Assembly: GCA_030653985.1 (NCBI GenBank)
Contig: JAURYJ010000040.1
Coordinates: forward strand, 1-64,000
From: Methylobacter sp.
GTDB taxonomy: Bacteria > Pseudomonadota > Gammaproteobacteria > Methylococcales > Methylomonadaceae
Length of the DNA: 64,000 nucleotides
Direction: 5' to 3'
The notes beneath the pieces were generated by a model that worked only from the letters and a program-made list of their open reading frames with translations, did no database searches and was not told the origin of the DNA. The stretch's first letter is position 1. Every line of letters begins with the position of its first letter. Shown here one piece after another: positions 26,375 through 36,100 of this stretch. A program made the position numbers and the translations under genes.

Positions 26375-26838
26375 CTAGCAATATCCTGATCTTCGCCTTC
26401 ACCACCTTCCTTGCCATCTGCCCCTAAGGTATACAAATCGAATTTTCCGTGCTCACCGGGAGCCACATAACGATATTCCTGTTGCCATGGATCCAACGGC
26501 ATTTTGGATTTACGCAAATAAGGGCCGTTCCAGCGGTTAGCCTTATCGGGTGATTCAATCAAGGCCATCAAGCCTTGCTCGGAAGTCGGATAGCTACCCA
26601 AGTCCAGTTTATACATATCCAGAGCGGCCGCCAGATCTTCAATTTGCACCCTTGCCGCTTTGGTTTTGGATTCGCCCATATGCTTCATGACCTGCGGCCC
26701 GACTATCCCGGCCAACATCGCAATAATGCCTAACACGACCAATAACTCAAGCAAGGTAAATCCACGCTGATGCGGCGAGCCGACATTATTCGCCTTTCGT
26801 TTTTCGCCTTTCGCCTTGAATCTTAATAACTGTTTCAT
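26365..26838 (-). CDS. gspG: Major pseudopilin GspG
   Basis: 157 residues. Long leader of 26 residues ending SPHQRG, then FTLLELLVVLGIIAMLAGIVG with Glu5 of the mature protein. The globular domain has the hallmarks LDMYKLDLGSYPTSEQGL, WNGPYLRK, PLDPWQQEYRY and a calcium-loop region GADGKEGGEGEDQDI. GspG polymerises into the pseudopilus. Leader residues 6-17 derive from a GGCGAAAGGC-type repeat. Confidence 0.95.
   Translation of the reverse strand: MKQLLRFKAKGEKRKANNVGSPHQRGFTLLELLVVLGIIAMLAGIVGPQVMKHMGESKTKAARVQIEDLAAALDMYKLDLGSYPTSEQGLMALIESPDKANRWNGPYLRKSKMPLDPWQQEYRYVAPGEHGKFDLYTLGADGKEGGEGEDQDIASWE
26788..26823 (-). repeat. GGCGAAAGGC-type repeat inside the gspG leader
   Basis: The coding strand reads AAGGCGAAAGGCGAAAAACG, then AAAGGCGAAT. 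It encodes KAKGEKRKAN and is the clearest of the three leader copies. Confidence 0.75.
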
Positions 26839-26853
26839 GATATTTTCCTAGTT

Positions 26854-28068
26854 TTAAAAAGCCAAATCATTAACGCTCAGGATAGCCAGCAAAATCGAGA
26901 CAATGATGCCCGCAATCATCAAGCCTAAGGTAATGATCAAAGCCGGTTCCAGCAATGCCAGCATCCGCTGTATTGACACCCTGAGCTGTTTATCGTAAAT
27001 AGTCGCCACACGCAACAACATTTCTTCCAGGCGTCCGGTTTCTTCGCCCATTTTTATCATTTGCATGGCCATTTTGGGAAATATACCTTTCTCCAACAAA
27101 GCATCCGACATATTTTTACCCTGCTTTAACTGCTCCTCGGTATCTTGAATAGCCGCCGCCAAAACCAGATTGTCTACCGTTTCACGCACGATAACCAAAG
27201 CCGCCAGTATCGAAACGCCATTACCCAATAAAGTGCCCAGTGTACGGCTGATGTTGGCGGTTTCCTTATGCAAAATAATCGTCCCCGCCAGCGGCAGTTT
27301 CAAAAAACGGCCATCCCAAACCTTCTTTTTGACCGGATCGGCCAGCTGAAGATTCATATATCCGGTGATCAAGACAATGCCTAAAGCCAGCATCCACCAA
27401 TAGCTTTGCAACCAGTTTGCCAGTCCCACTACAATCTGGGTCGATACCGGCAACGCCTTGCCCGCGCTTTCAAACATTTCGGAAAACTGCGGCACCACAA
27501 AGGTCAGCATCACAAAAAGCGAAGCCAGCGACATAATCAGCAAAATAGCCGGGTAGATCAACGCAGTGCTGACCGTTTCTTTTAATTCCCGAGAGCGCTC
27601 CAGATAGTCGGACAAGCGCGTTAATACTTCGCCCAGACTGCCGCCCGCCTCACCGGCGCGGATCATGTTCAGATAAAACTTGCTGAAAATACCGGACTGT
27701 TTTTCCAGCGCATCGGCCAGCGTAGATCCGCCTTTTACTTTATCCAGAACCCTGCCGATCAACTTGCTCACCCGCTCATTGTCCTCAGTCAAGTCGATCA
27801 ACACCAGTAGGGATTTATCCAACGGCAGGCCGGATTCCAACAAGGTGGCCAATTCGCCGGTAAACAAGGCGATGTCTTTTTGCGATAATTTGGACTGCTT
27901 TATGCCCAGCCTTAAGCCTAGAAACGATTTGGCGCTGGCTGGCACGACGCGAATTGGGATATAGCCTTCCGTCTGCAAAGTCGCAATCAACTGCTGTTCA
28001 TCAACCGCGTCCCTGACGCCCTCTTCGGTTTCGCCCAGACTATTAACGGCTTTATAGGCAAATAACAT
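26854..28068 (-). CDS. gspF: Type II secretion inner-membrane platform protein GspF
   Basis: 404 residues. Two repeated GspF/PilC cytoplasmic domains (about residues 70-190 and 270-395) separated by membrane helices (ALIYPAILLIMSLASLFVMLTFVV and WMLALGIVLITG), with a third at the C-terminus (EPALIITLGLMIAGIIVSILLAIL). GEAGGSLGEVLTRLSDYLE is the family signature. Overlaps gspE by one base. Confidence 0.95.
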   Translation of the reverse strand: MLFAYKAVNSLGETEEGVRDAVDEQQLIATLQTEGYIPIRVVPASAKSFLGLRLGIKQSKLSQKDIALFTGELATLLESGLPLDKSLLVLIDLTEDNERVSKLIGRVLDKVKGGSTLADALEKQSGIFSKFYLNMIRAGEAGGSLGEVLTRLSDYLERSRELKETVSTALIYPAILLIMSLASLFVMLTFVVPQFSEMFESAGKALPVSTQIVVGLANWLQSYWWMLALGIVLITGYMNLQLADPVKKKVWDGRFLKLPLAGTIILHKETANISRTLGTLLGNGVSILAALVIVRETVDNLVLAAAIQDTEEQLKQGKNMSDALLEKGIFPKMAMQMIKMGEETGRLEEMLLRVATIYDKQLRVSIQRMLALLEPALIITLGLMIAGIIVSILLAILSVNDLAF

Positions 28069-29750
28069 TAGGTTTCCGACGTGACCCGCAGCACTTCTTC
28101 CAAAGAGGTAATGCCTTGCAGGGCTTTAATCAGGCCGTTTTCATACATCGTGGTCATACCTTCTTCAATAGCAAGTCGCTGAATAGCGCCGGCTTCTTCA
28201 TGCGCCATAATCAATTTACGCAGAGGATCGGTCATTTGCAAAAACTCAATAATCGCCAACCGTCCGCGGTAACCCAAGCCCCCGCAAGACGCGCAGCCAA
28301 CCGGTTTGTATAAGACAATGTCGCCCATTGGTGCAAACCGTCTTAACCTCATGCCATCGATAATGTCCGGGGGCGGCGTATAGCGTTGCTTGCATTCAGG
28401 ACACAGCTTTCTGACCAGACGTTGCGCCAATATGCCGTTGACGGTGGACGTGAGCAGATATTCTTCAAGGCCCATATCCAACAATCGGGTGACACCGCCG
28501 GCGGCGTCGTTGGTATGCAGCGTCGACAACACCAAATGTCCGGTCAACGCCGATTGCACGGCGATTCTTGCCGTTTCCAGATCGCGCATTTCACCAATCA
28601 TGATCACATCGGGATCCTGGCGCACGATAGAACGCAACGCCGACGCAAAGGTCAGGCCTATTTGCGGTTTTGCCTGAATCTGATTGACTCCGTCCATCTG
28701 GTATTCGACCGGATCTTCAACGGTAATGATTTTTCGCTCGGAGGTGTTGAGCTGTTTTAACGCGGCATACATCGTGGTGGATTTTCCGCTACCCGTAGGA
28801 CCGGTAATCAGGATAATGCCGTGCGGCTGAGCCAGTACATTGATAAACTGCTGTAAATGTTTTCCGGAAAAACCCAGCGCGGCAAAATCCAGCACGGTAT
28901 TTTCCTTGTCCAGCAAGCGGATCACCACGCTTTCGCCATACATCGTCGGTATCGTCGAAACCCGTAAATCCAGCTCTTTACCCAACATTTGCACCTTGAT
29001 GCGGCCATCCTGCGGCAGGCGGCGTTCGGCGATGTTGAGCTTGGCCATGATCTTGATACGCGAAATCACCGCTGCGGTCGATTTAACCGAAGGCGCATCG
29101 ATGTCCTTCAACACGCCATCGACGCGTAACCTGACTTTCAGCGATTGCTCGAAGGGCTCAATATGAATGTCCGAGGCCCGGGTTTCAATCGCCCGCTGCA
29201 TGATCAGATTGACCATTTTGATCACCGGCGCTTCGCTGGCCAGATCTTTTAAATGCTCCAGATCCTCTTCGCCCAAATCATCGACAGTCAGATCGTCAAC
29301 GAGTTTATCCATTTGCGACCGGCCTTCGCCATACTGCACTTCCAGCGCCGCATCGATTTCCGAAAGCAGGCCGACTTTGGGGATGATATTTTTTCCGGTG
29401 GCCAGCTTTAACGCATCAATCACGAACCGGTCTTCGGGGTCCATCAGCGCAACGGTAATATCGTCATTTTGACTCAAACCGATGACATGGTAGTTTTTCA
29501 GAAACCGCAACGGCACCGTTTCCGGCAGTTGTACTTCCAGCGGATACTGATCCGGCGTAATTTTTTCAAACCGGCCCGATTCGACAAAAGCGTCGGCCAC
29601 ATCCAACTCCGAACACAAGCCAAGCTTAACCAGCAACTGCGGCACAGTTTCCGAAACCGACGTCTTTTGCACGCGCTCAACTTTTTTCAATTCTGCAACA
29701 GAAAGTTTATGCTTATCCTGCAAAACGCTTAGCAACGATTCATATGCCAT
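28068..29750 (-). CDS. gspE: Type II secretion ATPase GspE
   Basis: 560 residues. N-terminal GspE_N domain (to about 150), then the ATPase: Walker A GPTGSGKSTT, Asp box EDPVEYQMDG, Walker B GEMRDLETA, His box HLVLSTLHTNDA, and the tetracysteine zinc motif CPEC ... CASCGGLGYRGR. Powers pseudopilus assembly. First gene of an eleven-gene operon gspEFGHIJKLMCD. No prepilin peptidase (gspO) occurs in this window. Confidence 0.97.
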   Translation of the reverse strand: MAYESLLSVLQDKHKLSVAELKKVERVQKTSVSETVPQLLVKLGLCSELDVADAFVESGRFEKITPDQYPLEVQLPETVPLRFLKNYHVIGLSQNDDITVALMDPEDRFVIDALKLATGKNIIPKVGLLSEIDAALEVQYGEGRSQMDKLVDDLTVDDLGEEDLEHLKDLASEAPVIKMVNLIMQRAIETRASDIHIEPFEQSLKVRLRVDGVLKDIDAPSVKSTAAVISRIKIMAKLNIAERRLPQDGRIKVQMLGKELDLRVSTIPTMYGESVVIRLLDKENTVLDFAALGFSGKHLQQFINVLAQPHGIILITGPTGSGKSTTMYAALKQLNTSERKIITVEDPVEYQMDGVNQIQAKPQIGLTFASALRSIVRQDPDVIMIGEMRDLETARIAVQSALTGHLVLSTLHTNDAAGGVTRLLDMGLEEYLLTSTVNGILAQRLVRKLCPECKQRYTPPPDIIDGMRLRRFAPMGDIVLYKPVGCASCGGLGYRGRLAIIEFLQMTDPLRKLIMAHEEAGAIQRLAIEEGMTTMYENGLIKALQGITSLEEVLRVTSET

Positions 29751-30125
29751 TTTTTCAAAAAAACCGGTTGATAGTGTAGTGAGTGTCTGTAGGTTAGAGC
29801 GTTCAACTTATTCAATCAAGTAAGTGCTATCACTTAATCAGATGACTCTGTTGTTTAGCCAAACATTTTATATTAACAAAGCCCCCAGTATTTTTTAATT
29901 CCAATCGATTGTCTTGGGATCAAGATTTTCTGCTTTTCAGTTGGGCTGTGTTGTTGTGGCGCTAAAATACTATTTTTTGCTGAAAACAACCCTAAAAAAT
30001 TTTCCTACTCGATAGTTGCCTGCATCATTGATGCCCTTAATCGAATCAGCTATTTGTACAGATTGACGATTAAACCCGGCTTAAACACATTGATGACACC
30101 AAAAAACCGTAGTTTACCCTTTTAT
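29751..30125. other. Non-coding gap upstream of gspE
   Basis: 375 bp between waaC (ending here) and gspE (starting here), both on the minus strand. It should hold the promoter of the gsp operon and the end of the waaC region's upstream neighbour; I see no gene, strong palindrome or clear operator. Confidence 0.6.
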
Positions 30126-31124
30126 TTACAATCCCAATAACAACTTCGCCTGCGTAACAATGACCTGTTGATCAATGTCCTTAATCGAATAATCCTGTTT
30201 ATTGAGCTTATACGGATTGACGATAGACGCAGACTTGACCACTTTATTCATGTCGGTTTGATAAACCCGGCTGACCGGGGTCGGGCCGAAAATGGTGATT
30301 GACGGTCGATTTAGCCCCCAAGCCATATGGGTCGGTCCGGTGTCGTTGCCGATCACTAAATCGGCCTTGGCTATCAGCGCTTTCAGGCTGTTCAAATTCA
30401 GCTTGGGCATGACTTTGATCCGGTCGGATTGCGTCGCCATCCACTCTGCTGCGGCTTTTTCCTGATCGCTGCCCCAGACGACCAGACAGTTTTGCTGCAA
30501 GGCCTCGGCGATTTTTACAAACCTGGCGGCCGGATAATTGCGGCTGTCCCAGGTTGAACCTATCACCAGCACGATATTAAGCCGGTCTTTTAACAGGAAA
30601 TCGTATAATTGCGGATCTTCATTGCTGAAAAACAAAAACGGCTGTTTGTTCAGGATTTGCTCGGTGCTGATATTTATGCCTAAGGGACTGGACAATATCA
30701 ACGCATTTCTGTCGATGGTATTGGCATCGTAAGCGCAGGCCACTTTGACATCGTAAAACCAGGATGCGGCTTTTTCTCGGATGGAATCGGCATCGAATCC
30801 GGCGATGCGTTTTCCTATGATCTTAGCGGTAAGCGCCGATTTAATCAGTCCTTGGGCATCAATAACCAGATCATAGTTGTTGCTTGCATAGCCGCGAATT
30901 TTCTTGAGCTGCGCAAATATACCGGCCTTGTTGGTTTTTAAAGCTTTCAGGTTAACCGTTAAAACGTTATCGATGTCGGGATTGTGTTTTAAAACCTCGG
31001 CGAAGCGTTGTTCAACAATCCAGTCGATCTGAATTTCCGGGGAATGCGCTTTGATATACTGAAGAGCTACCATCGCATGAACGATGTCTCCCAGAGCAGA
31101 GAGTTTTACGATCGCAATTTTCAC
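30126..31124 (-). CDS. waaC: LPS heptosyltransferase I (WaaC)
   Basis: 332 residues, glycosyltransferase family 9. Start MKIAIVKLSALGDIVHAMVAL with the conserved SALGD motif, and the C-terminal donor-binding IGNDTGPTHMAWGL. It adds the first L-glycero-D-manno-heptose to Kdo2-lipid A. It follows waaF, whose end overlaps its start by 4 nt. Confidence 0.92.
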   Translation of the reverse strand: MKIAIVKLSALGDIVHAMVALQYIKAHSPEIQIDWIVEQRFAEVLKHNPDIDNVLTVNLKALKTNKAGIFAQLKKIRGYASNNYDLVIDAQGLIKSALTAKIIGKRIAGFDADSIREKAASWFYDVKVACAYDANTIDRNALILSSPLGINISTEQILNKQPFLFFSNEDPQLYDFLLKDRLNIVLVIGSTWDSRNYPAARFVKIAEALQQNCLVVWGSDQEKAAAEWMATQSDRIKVMPKLNLNSLKALIAKADLVIGNDTGPTHMAWGLNRPSITIFGPTPVSRVYQTDMNKVVKSASIVNPYKLNKQDYSIKDIDQQVIVTQAKLLLGL

Positions 31125-32149
31125 TGAGGCCCTGACTGGGTAAGTGTTATCAATTCAAGCACCTGCTCAGGCCTGATGCCGGTCAAACATTGGGTATGAC
31201 CTAGCGGACAGTCGCGCTTGAAGCAGGGCGCGCAATCGAGATTCAACGAGACAATCTTGGCCTTGGCATTCAGCGGCGGCGTAAATCCCGGGTCCGACGA
31301 GCCATAAATGGCGATGATTTTTTTGTCCAACGCGGCGGCGACATGCATCAGGCCCGAATCGTTGCTGACCACGGTATTGGCCAGGGACATCAAATCGACC
31401 GCCTCGGCCAGCGATGTCTTGCCGGTGAAGTCGGTACAAAATCCCGAAGTTTCCCGGTTGATTTGTGCGGCGTCGGCTTTATCCTTATCGGAACCGAACA
31501 GCCAGACCTGCCAGCCCTGGTCGATTTTATGCCGGGCAACTTCGGCGTAATACTCGATCGGCCAGCGCTTTGCCGGGCCATATTCGGCGCCGGGGCATAG
31601 AGCAAGAATCTTCGCTGATGGTGTTAATTTGAATTTATCGATAACCGCCTGTTGCCGGTCTTTGCTGATTGTTAGCATAGGCTTTGGGCACACCGGCGGC
31701 ATAGGGTCATCAACAGACTGGCCCAAGGCAACAAACCGCTGCACGGTCATAGTCAGCCGGTTTTTATCCAGCTTTCTAGCATCGTTAAGCAGACCCCAAC
31801 GACATTCGCCGATATAACCGGTACGAACCGGAATATTGGCAAAAAACGGCGGGATTGCAGATTTCCAGGAGTTCGGCAGCAAGATGGCCTGATCGTAGCC
31901 TTCCGAGCGTAAGCTCAAACCCAGCTTGATGCGCGCCATCAAGCCGAGCTTACCGCGTGGCAGTGGCACGGCAAGTGCTTTGCTCACGTCGGGCATTCTT
32001 TCCAGCAGCGACAAGGTCCATGATGGAGCCAGCACGTCAATCCGGCAATCCGGGTGGGTATTTTTCAGCGCGATAAACAGGCTTTGCGCCATCACCATAT
32101 CGCCGACCCATGACGGGCCGACAACTAGAATCTTGTGATATTTTGTCAA
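31121..32149 (-). CDS. waaF: LPS heptosyltransferase II (WaaF)
   Basis: 342 residues, GT9. Start KILVVGPSWVGDMVMAQSLF and VVSNDSGLMHVAAALDKKIIA; the C-terminal DCAPCFKRDCPLGHTQCL cysteine region is typical of WaaF. It adds the second heptose of the LPS inner core. Operon with waaC; ilvE ends 31 bp upstream. Confidence 0.93.
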   Translation of the reverse strand: MTKYHKILVVGPSWVGDMVMAQSLFIALKNTHPDCRIDVLAPSWTLSLLERMPDVSKALAVPLPRGKLGLMARIKLGLSLRSEGYDQAILLPNSWKSAIPPFFANIPVRTGYIGECRWGLLNDARKLDKNRLTMTVQRFVALGQSVDDPMPPVCPKPMLTISKDRQQAVIDKFKLTPSAKILALCPGAEYGPAKRWPIEYYAEVARHKIDQGWQVWLFGSDKDKADAAQINRETSGFCTDFTGKTSLAEAVDLMSLANTVVSNDSGLMHVAAALDKKIIAIYGSSDPGFTPPLNAKAKIVSLNLDCAPCFKRDCPLGHTQCLTGIRPEQVLELITLTQSGPQ

Positions 32150-32180
32150 AACCTGACCTGATATTCATAAGTCATGATTT

Positions 32181-33107
32181 TTAGGCAACGTAAGTCAACC
32201 AGTCGGCATGATCGTCTCTGCGGCCATGCACATAGTCGAAATACAGCGATTGCAATTGCTCGGTGACCGGCCCCCGACTGCCGGAACCTATGGTGCGATT
32301 ATCCAACTCCCTGATCGGCGTCACTTCAGCCGCAGAACCGGTGAAGAAGGCTTCATCGGCAATGTAAATCTCGTCACGAGTAATACGTTTTTCAATCACT
32401 TCATAGCCTTGCTCTCTGGCAACCGTCATCACCGTATCGCGAGTAATGCCTTCCAACGCAGAAGTGGTTTCAGGCGTGTAAATTTTGCCGTTGCGCACGA
32501 TAAACAGGTTTTCGGCGCTGCCTTCTGCCGCAAAGCCTTCATGATCCAGCATCAACGCTTCATCGTAACCATTGGCGCGCGCTTCTTGTAACGCCAGAAT
32601 GGAGTTGATGTAATTGCCGTTGGCTTTGGCTTTGCACATGGTACTGTTGTGATGGTTGCGGGTATAAGACGACGTGCGGATGCGTATGCCTTGTTCGATG
32701 CTGTCCGCGCCCAAATACGCGCCCCAAGACCATGCGGCAACCATCACATGCACTTTCAGGTTATCGGCTCTGAGTCCCATGCCTTCAGAACCTAAAAAGC
32801 ACATGCTGCGAATATAGGCGCTATCCAGGTTGTTCTTGGCGACCGCATCGCGCTGAACCTGATTCAACTCATCTTTGCCGTAAGGCATAAGCATATTCAT
32901 GATATGCGCGGAACGGAACAGGCGATCCGTATGGTCCTGCATCTTGAAAATCGCCGTGCCTTTTTCCGCGTGATAGGCTCTTATGCCTTCAAACACCCCC
33001 AAGCCATAGTGCAAGGTATGCGTCAATACATGGACTTTAGCTTCGCGCCACTCAACCCACTTTCCATCCAGCCAAATAACGCCATCTCTGTCGTCCATAG
33101 TCATCAT
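32181..33107 (-). CDS. ilvE: Branched-chain amino acid aminotransferase
   Basis: 308 residues, PLP-dependent fold type IV. Motifs: THTLHYGLGVFEGIRAY, the CKAKANGNYINSILALQEA segment with the PLP lysine region, EGSAENLFIVRNG and FFTGSAAEVTPIREL. Transfers amino groups to make Leu, Ile and Val. GGAG lies 5 nt before ATGATG; either ATG may start. Confidence 0.95.
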   Translation of the reverse strand: MMTMDDRDGVIWLDGKWVEWREAKVHVLTHTLHYGLGVFEGIRAYHAEKGTAIFKMQDHTDRLFRSAHIMNMLMPYGKDELNQVQRDAVAKNNLDSAYIRSMCFLGSEGMGLRADNLKVHVMVAAWSWGAYLGADSIEQGIRIRTSSYTRNHHNSTMCKAKANGNYINSILALQEARANGYDEALMLDHEGFAAEGSAENLFIVRNGKIYTPETTSALEGITRDTVMTVAREQGYEVIEKRITRDEIYIADEAFFTGSAAEVTPIRELDNRTIGSGSRGPVTEQLQSLYFDYVHGRRDDHADWLTYVA

Positions 33108-33135
33108 TTATTCTCCAATATTAAGTTTATTTATT

Positions 33136-33195
33136 GTAGGGGCGATCCGGCAGGTCGCCCGTTTAAACAAGAGCGACCTTCCGGATCGCCCCTAC
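33136..33195. repeat. Long palindrome upstream of ilvE, GTAGGGGCGA family
   Basis: GTAGGGGCGATCCGG and CCGGATCGCCCCTAC are exact complements at the outer ends; inner GGTCGC/GCGACC continue the stem. It fills the gap between glnE and ilvE and its right end abuts the glnE stop. Confidence 0.85.
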
Positions 33196-36100
33196 TCCAT
33201 GTATTTATGCCAAATCTGCTCGACTTGAGCGCTTATTTTGGCCACTTCGACCTCGGCGATAACCGCCTTATCCCCTTGTAAAACCTGTTTATGACCGAAA
33301 TCCCGATAAGTACAGTAAGCATTTTTAAGTGTTTTCTCATCGGCTTGGGACATAAAACCCTGCTGTTGCAAGCCTTCCAGCAATCTGACATTGTCGGTGT
33401 AGGTCGTTAACGCACTATTCTTAGCTGCCTGATCTAAAACACCAAATTGTACTATAAACTCAATATCAGCAATACCGCCTTTGCTTTGTTTAAGGTCAAA
33501 CTGGTTTTTATTGGCCGCCAAAGTCTCGCGCATTTTTTCGCGCATCTCGCGGACTTCTTTTTTTAAGCTTTCAGTATCCCGAGGCAAACTCAAAATCCGG
33601 CTGCGAATAGCCTCGTAGTGAGCTTTCAATTGCGGATCACCGGCAACAAACCGACCTCTAACCAGTGCCTGTAATTCCCAGGTCCAAGCCTGATTTTTCA
33701 AATAGTCCTCATAGCCGTTAATATGACTGACCAGCAAGCCGGAGTCACCATTAGGGCGCAAGCGCATATCCACTTCGTAAAGTACGCCTGACAACATTTT
33801 GGTATCGAGGATATGCCGAACCCTCAGCCCCAAGCGGCCATAAAACTGGGCGCAGGAAATGGGCTTACCACCGTCGGTCATTGCATTGCCGTCCTCGCAG
33901 TCGTACAAAAACACCAGGTCCAGATCGGAACCGTAACCTAACTCGATGCCGCCCAATTTGCCGAAACCGATGACCGCAAAGCCTAGAGAAGCATTATCGG
34001 TATATCGCCAGGGATGGTGTGTATGCCGCAAACCTGCCGGGAGCAGGTGCGGCGATCGCCAGGGATGGTGTGTATGCCGCAAGCCAGTTGAGAACTGGCC
34101 CGGCACGGGCGGCAAACCGTGCTTGTCGGTCAGCATCAGCCACGCACGTTCAACAACATGATCCACGATGCTTTCGGCGATATAGGTCAGATAATCGCTG
34201 ACCACCATCAGCGGAATGACGCCCATAATATCGGCGGCGGCTACTCTTAACACATTCAATTGTTTAAACTGGCGCAGCACCACCATCAGCTGTTCCAAAT
34301 CCTGTATCTCAATTTGCGCCAGCAAAATATCAAGCTGTTGATCAAGATCGACTTTTTTAAGCGGCTCGTAAAGTGAGCGAGTATCGAGCAATTCATCGAA
34401 TAATACCGGATACTGCGCTAAATAAGCGCAAATCCACGGACTGGCCGACGACAGCTTGATCAATTGAGACAGCGCATTCGAATTTTCAGACAATAATGAT
34501 AAATACACATTCCGCCCCGCTACCGCCTCAAACAAAACCAGTATCCGCAACAAGGTCTCATCCGAGTTATCAACCTGCTGCACGGCTTCTATTAATTGCG
34601 GCATCAACCGATCCAGGACGCCCGCACCTTTGGTGGTCATTCTTCGAATGGCGGCGCAATGTTTAAAATCTTTTATTGCGGCCAGTAGGGTGCCGGTATC
34701 ATCAATGCCGTATTCTGTTAAATAATCCGCCAACTCGGAATCATCAGCCACGCAAGCCCAGATTTTTTGGCTGTGCTGATTGGCACTATCTTGTTTCGAC
34801 AGCGAAAAAACCTGATCGAAGACTTCGTGCACCTGTGCTCTTACCTTATCCAGATCCTGTTTAAAGCCCGTCCAGTCGGAATAATCCAGCGAATACGCCA
34901 ATATCCGCTGCACTGACGGGTCTGACGGCAAATCGTGGGTTTGAAGGTCTTGATATTGCTGGATATGGTTTTCCACCCGACGTAGAAAACAGTAAGACTG
35001 CTTTAATTGGTCGGCATCGGCTTGCGACAACAACTCCAGTTCACCCAACAACTGCAAAACATCCAGAATGGGACGCGTTTGCAAGGTTTTTTCATTGCCC
35101 CCGCGTATCAGCTGAAAAGCTTGGCCGATAAATTCGATTTCACGGATGCCACCCGGACCCAGCTTGATATTTTCCATGCGGTCTTTGCGCCGCAACTCCT
35201 GGGTGATCTGCGCCTTTAACGAGCGCAATTCTTCGAACGCGCCGTAATCGAGATAACGTCGGTACACAAAAGGCCTGAACATGGCCATCAGTTGTGCGCC
35301 AACAGTAAAATCACCCGCGACCTGACGCACTTTGATCATCGCATAACGCTCCCATTCCCGAGCCTGGGTCTGGTAATAGTTTTCCATGCCGTCAAAGGTC
35401 ATGATGATAGGACCGCTGTCGCCATAAGGCCGCAAGCGTATATCGGTGCGAAATACAAAACCGTCTACGGTGCTCTCATCCAGAACTTTAACCAGGCTGC
35501 GGCATAGCTTGGTAAAAAACTCGCCATAGGTGGTTTCTTTTCTATCCGGCAACACGCCGTCTTCAGCGTAGGCAAAAATCAGGTCAATGTCGGAAGAATA
35601 ATTCAATTCATAAGCGCCCAATTTGCCCATGCCCAACACTACGATCTGCTGCGGTGTGCCGTCGGCTAATAATGGCGTGCCGCGCAATTCACAAGCCTCC
35701 TGATAAAGAAAATCCAGCGCATATTGAATGCAGGCATCGGCCAGATGCGATAAATCGGTTAGCGTTTCCGATAATTCGGCCCAACCGGCTAAATCCCGCC
35801 ACGCTATTCTGACCATTTCCCGGCGCCGGAAATGGCGCAGTTTGATCATTAACCACGCCTGCTCCCGGCAGGCTTGCGGCATACACACCATCCCTGGCGA
35901 TAACTCGGCTTGTGACTCGACAGGCGATGGCGCTAATTTTTCGACATAACTGTTTTCGCCATAGATAGCCGATAAATCGCCGGAATTGACCAGATCGACC
36001 AGCAACTCCGGCTTGCGGGTGCAGCTCTCGGCAACAAACAGACTAGAACACCAAACCTTGGCAATCGATGCGTTAAATTCAGGCGTTTGCGTAAAATTAA

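Noticed and set aside
28386-28760. Long antisense frames within gspE
   Set aside because: Shadows of a GC-rich, strongly conserved gene.
34004-34110. Two tandem repeats as a CRISPR array
   Set aside because: The units abut without spacers, lie inside glnE in frame, and recur singly in other genes.
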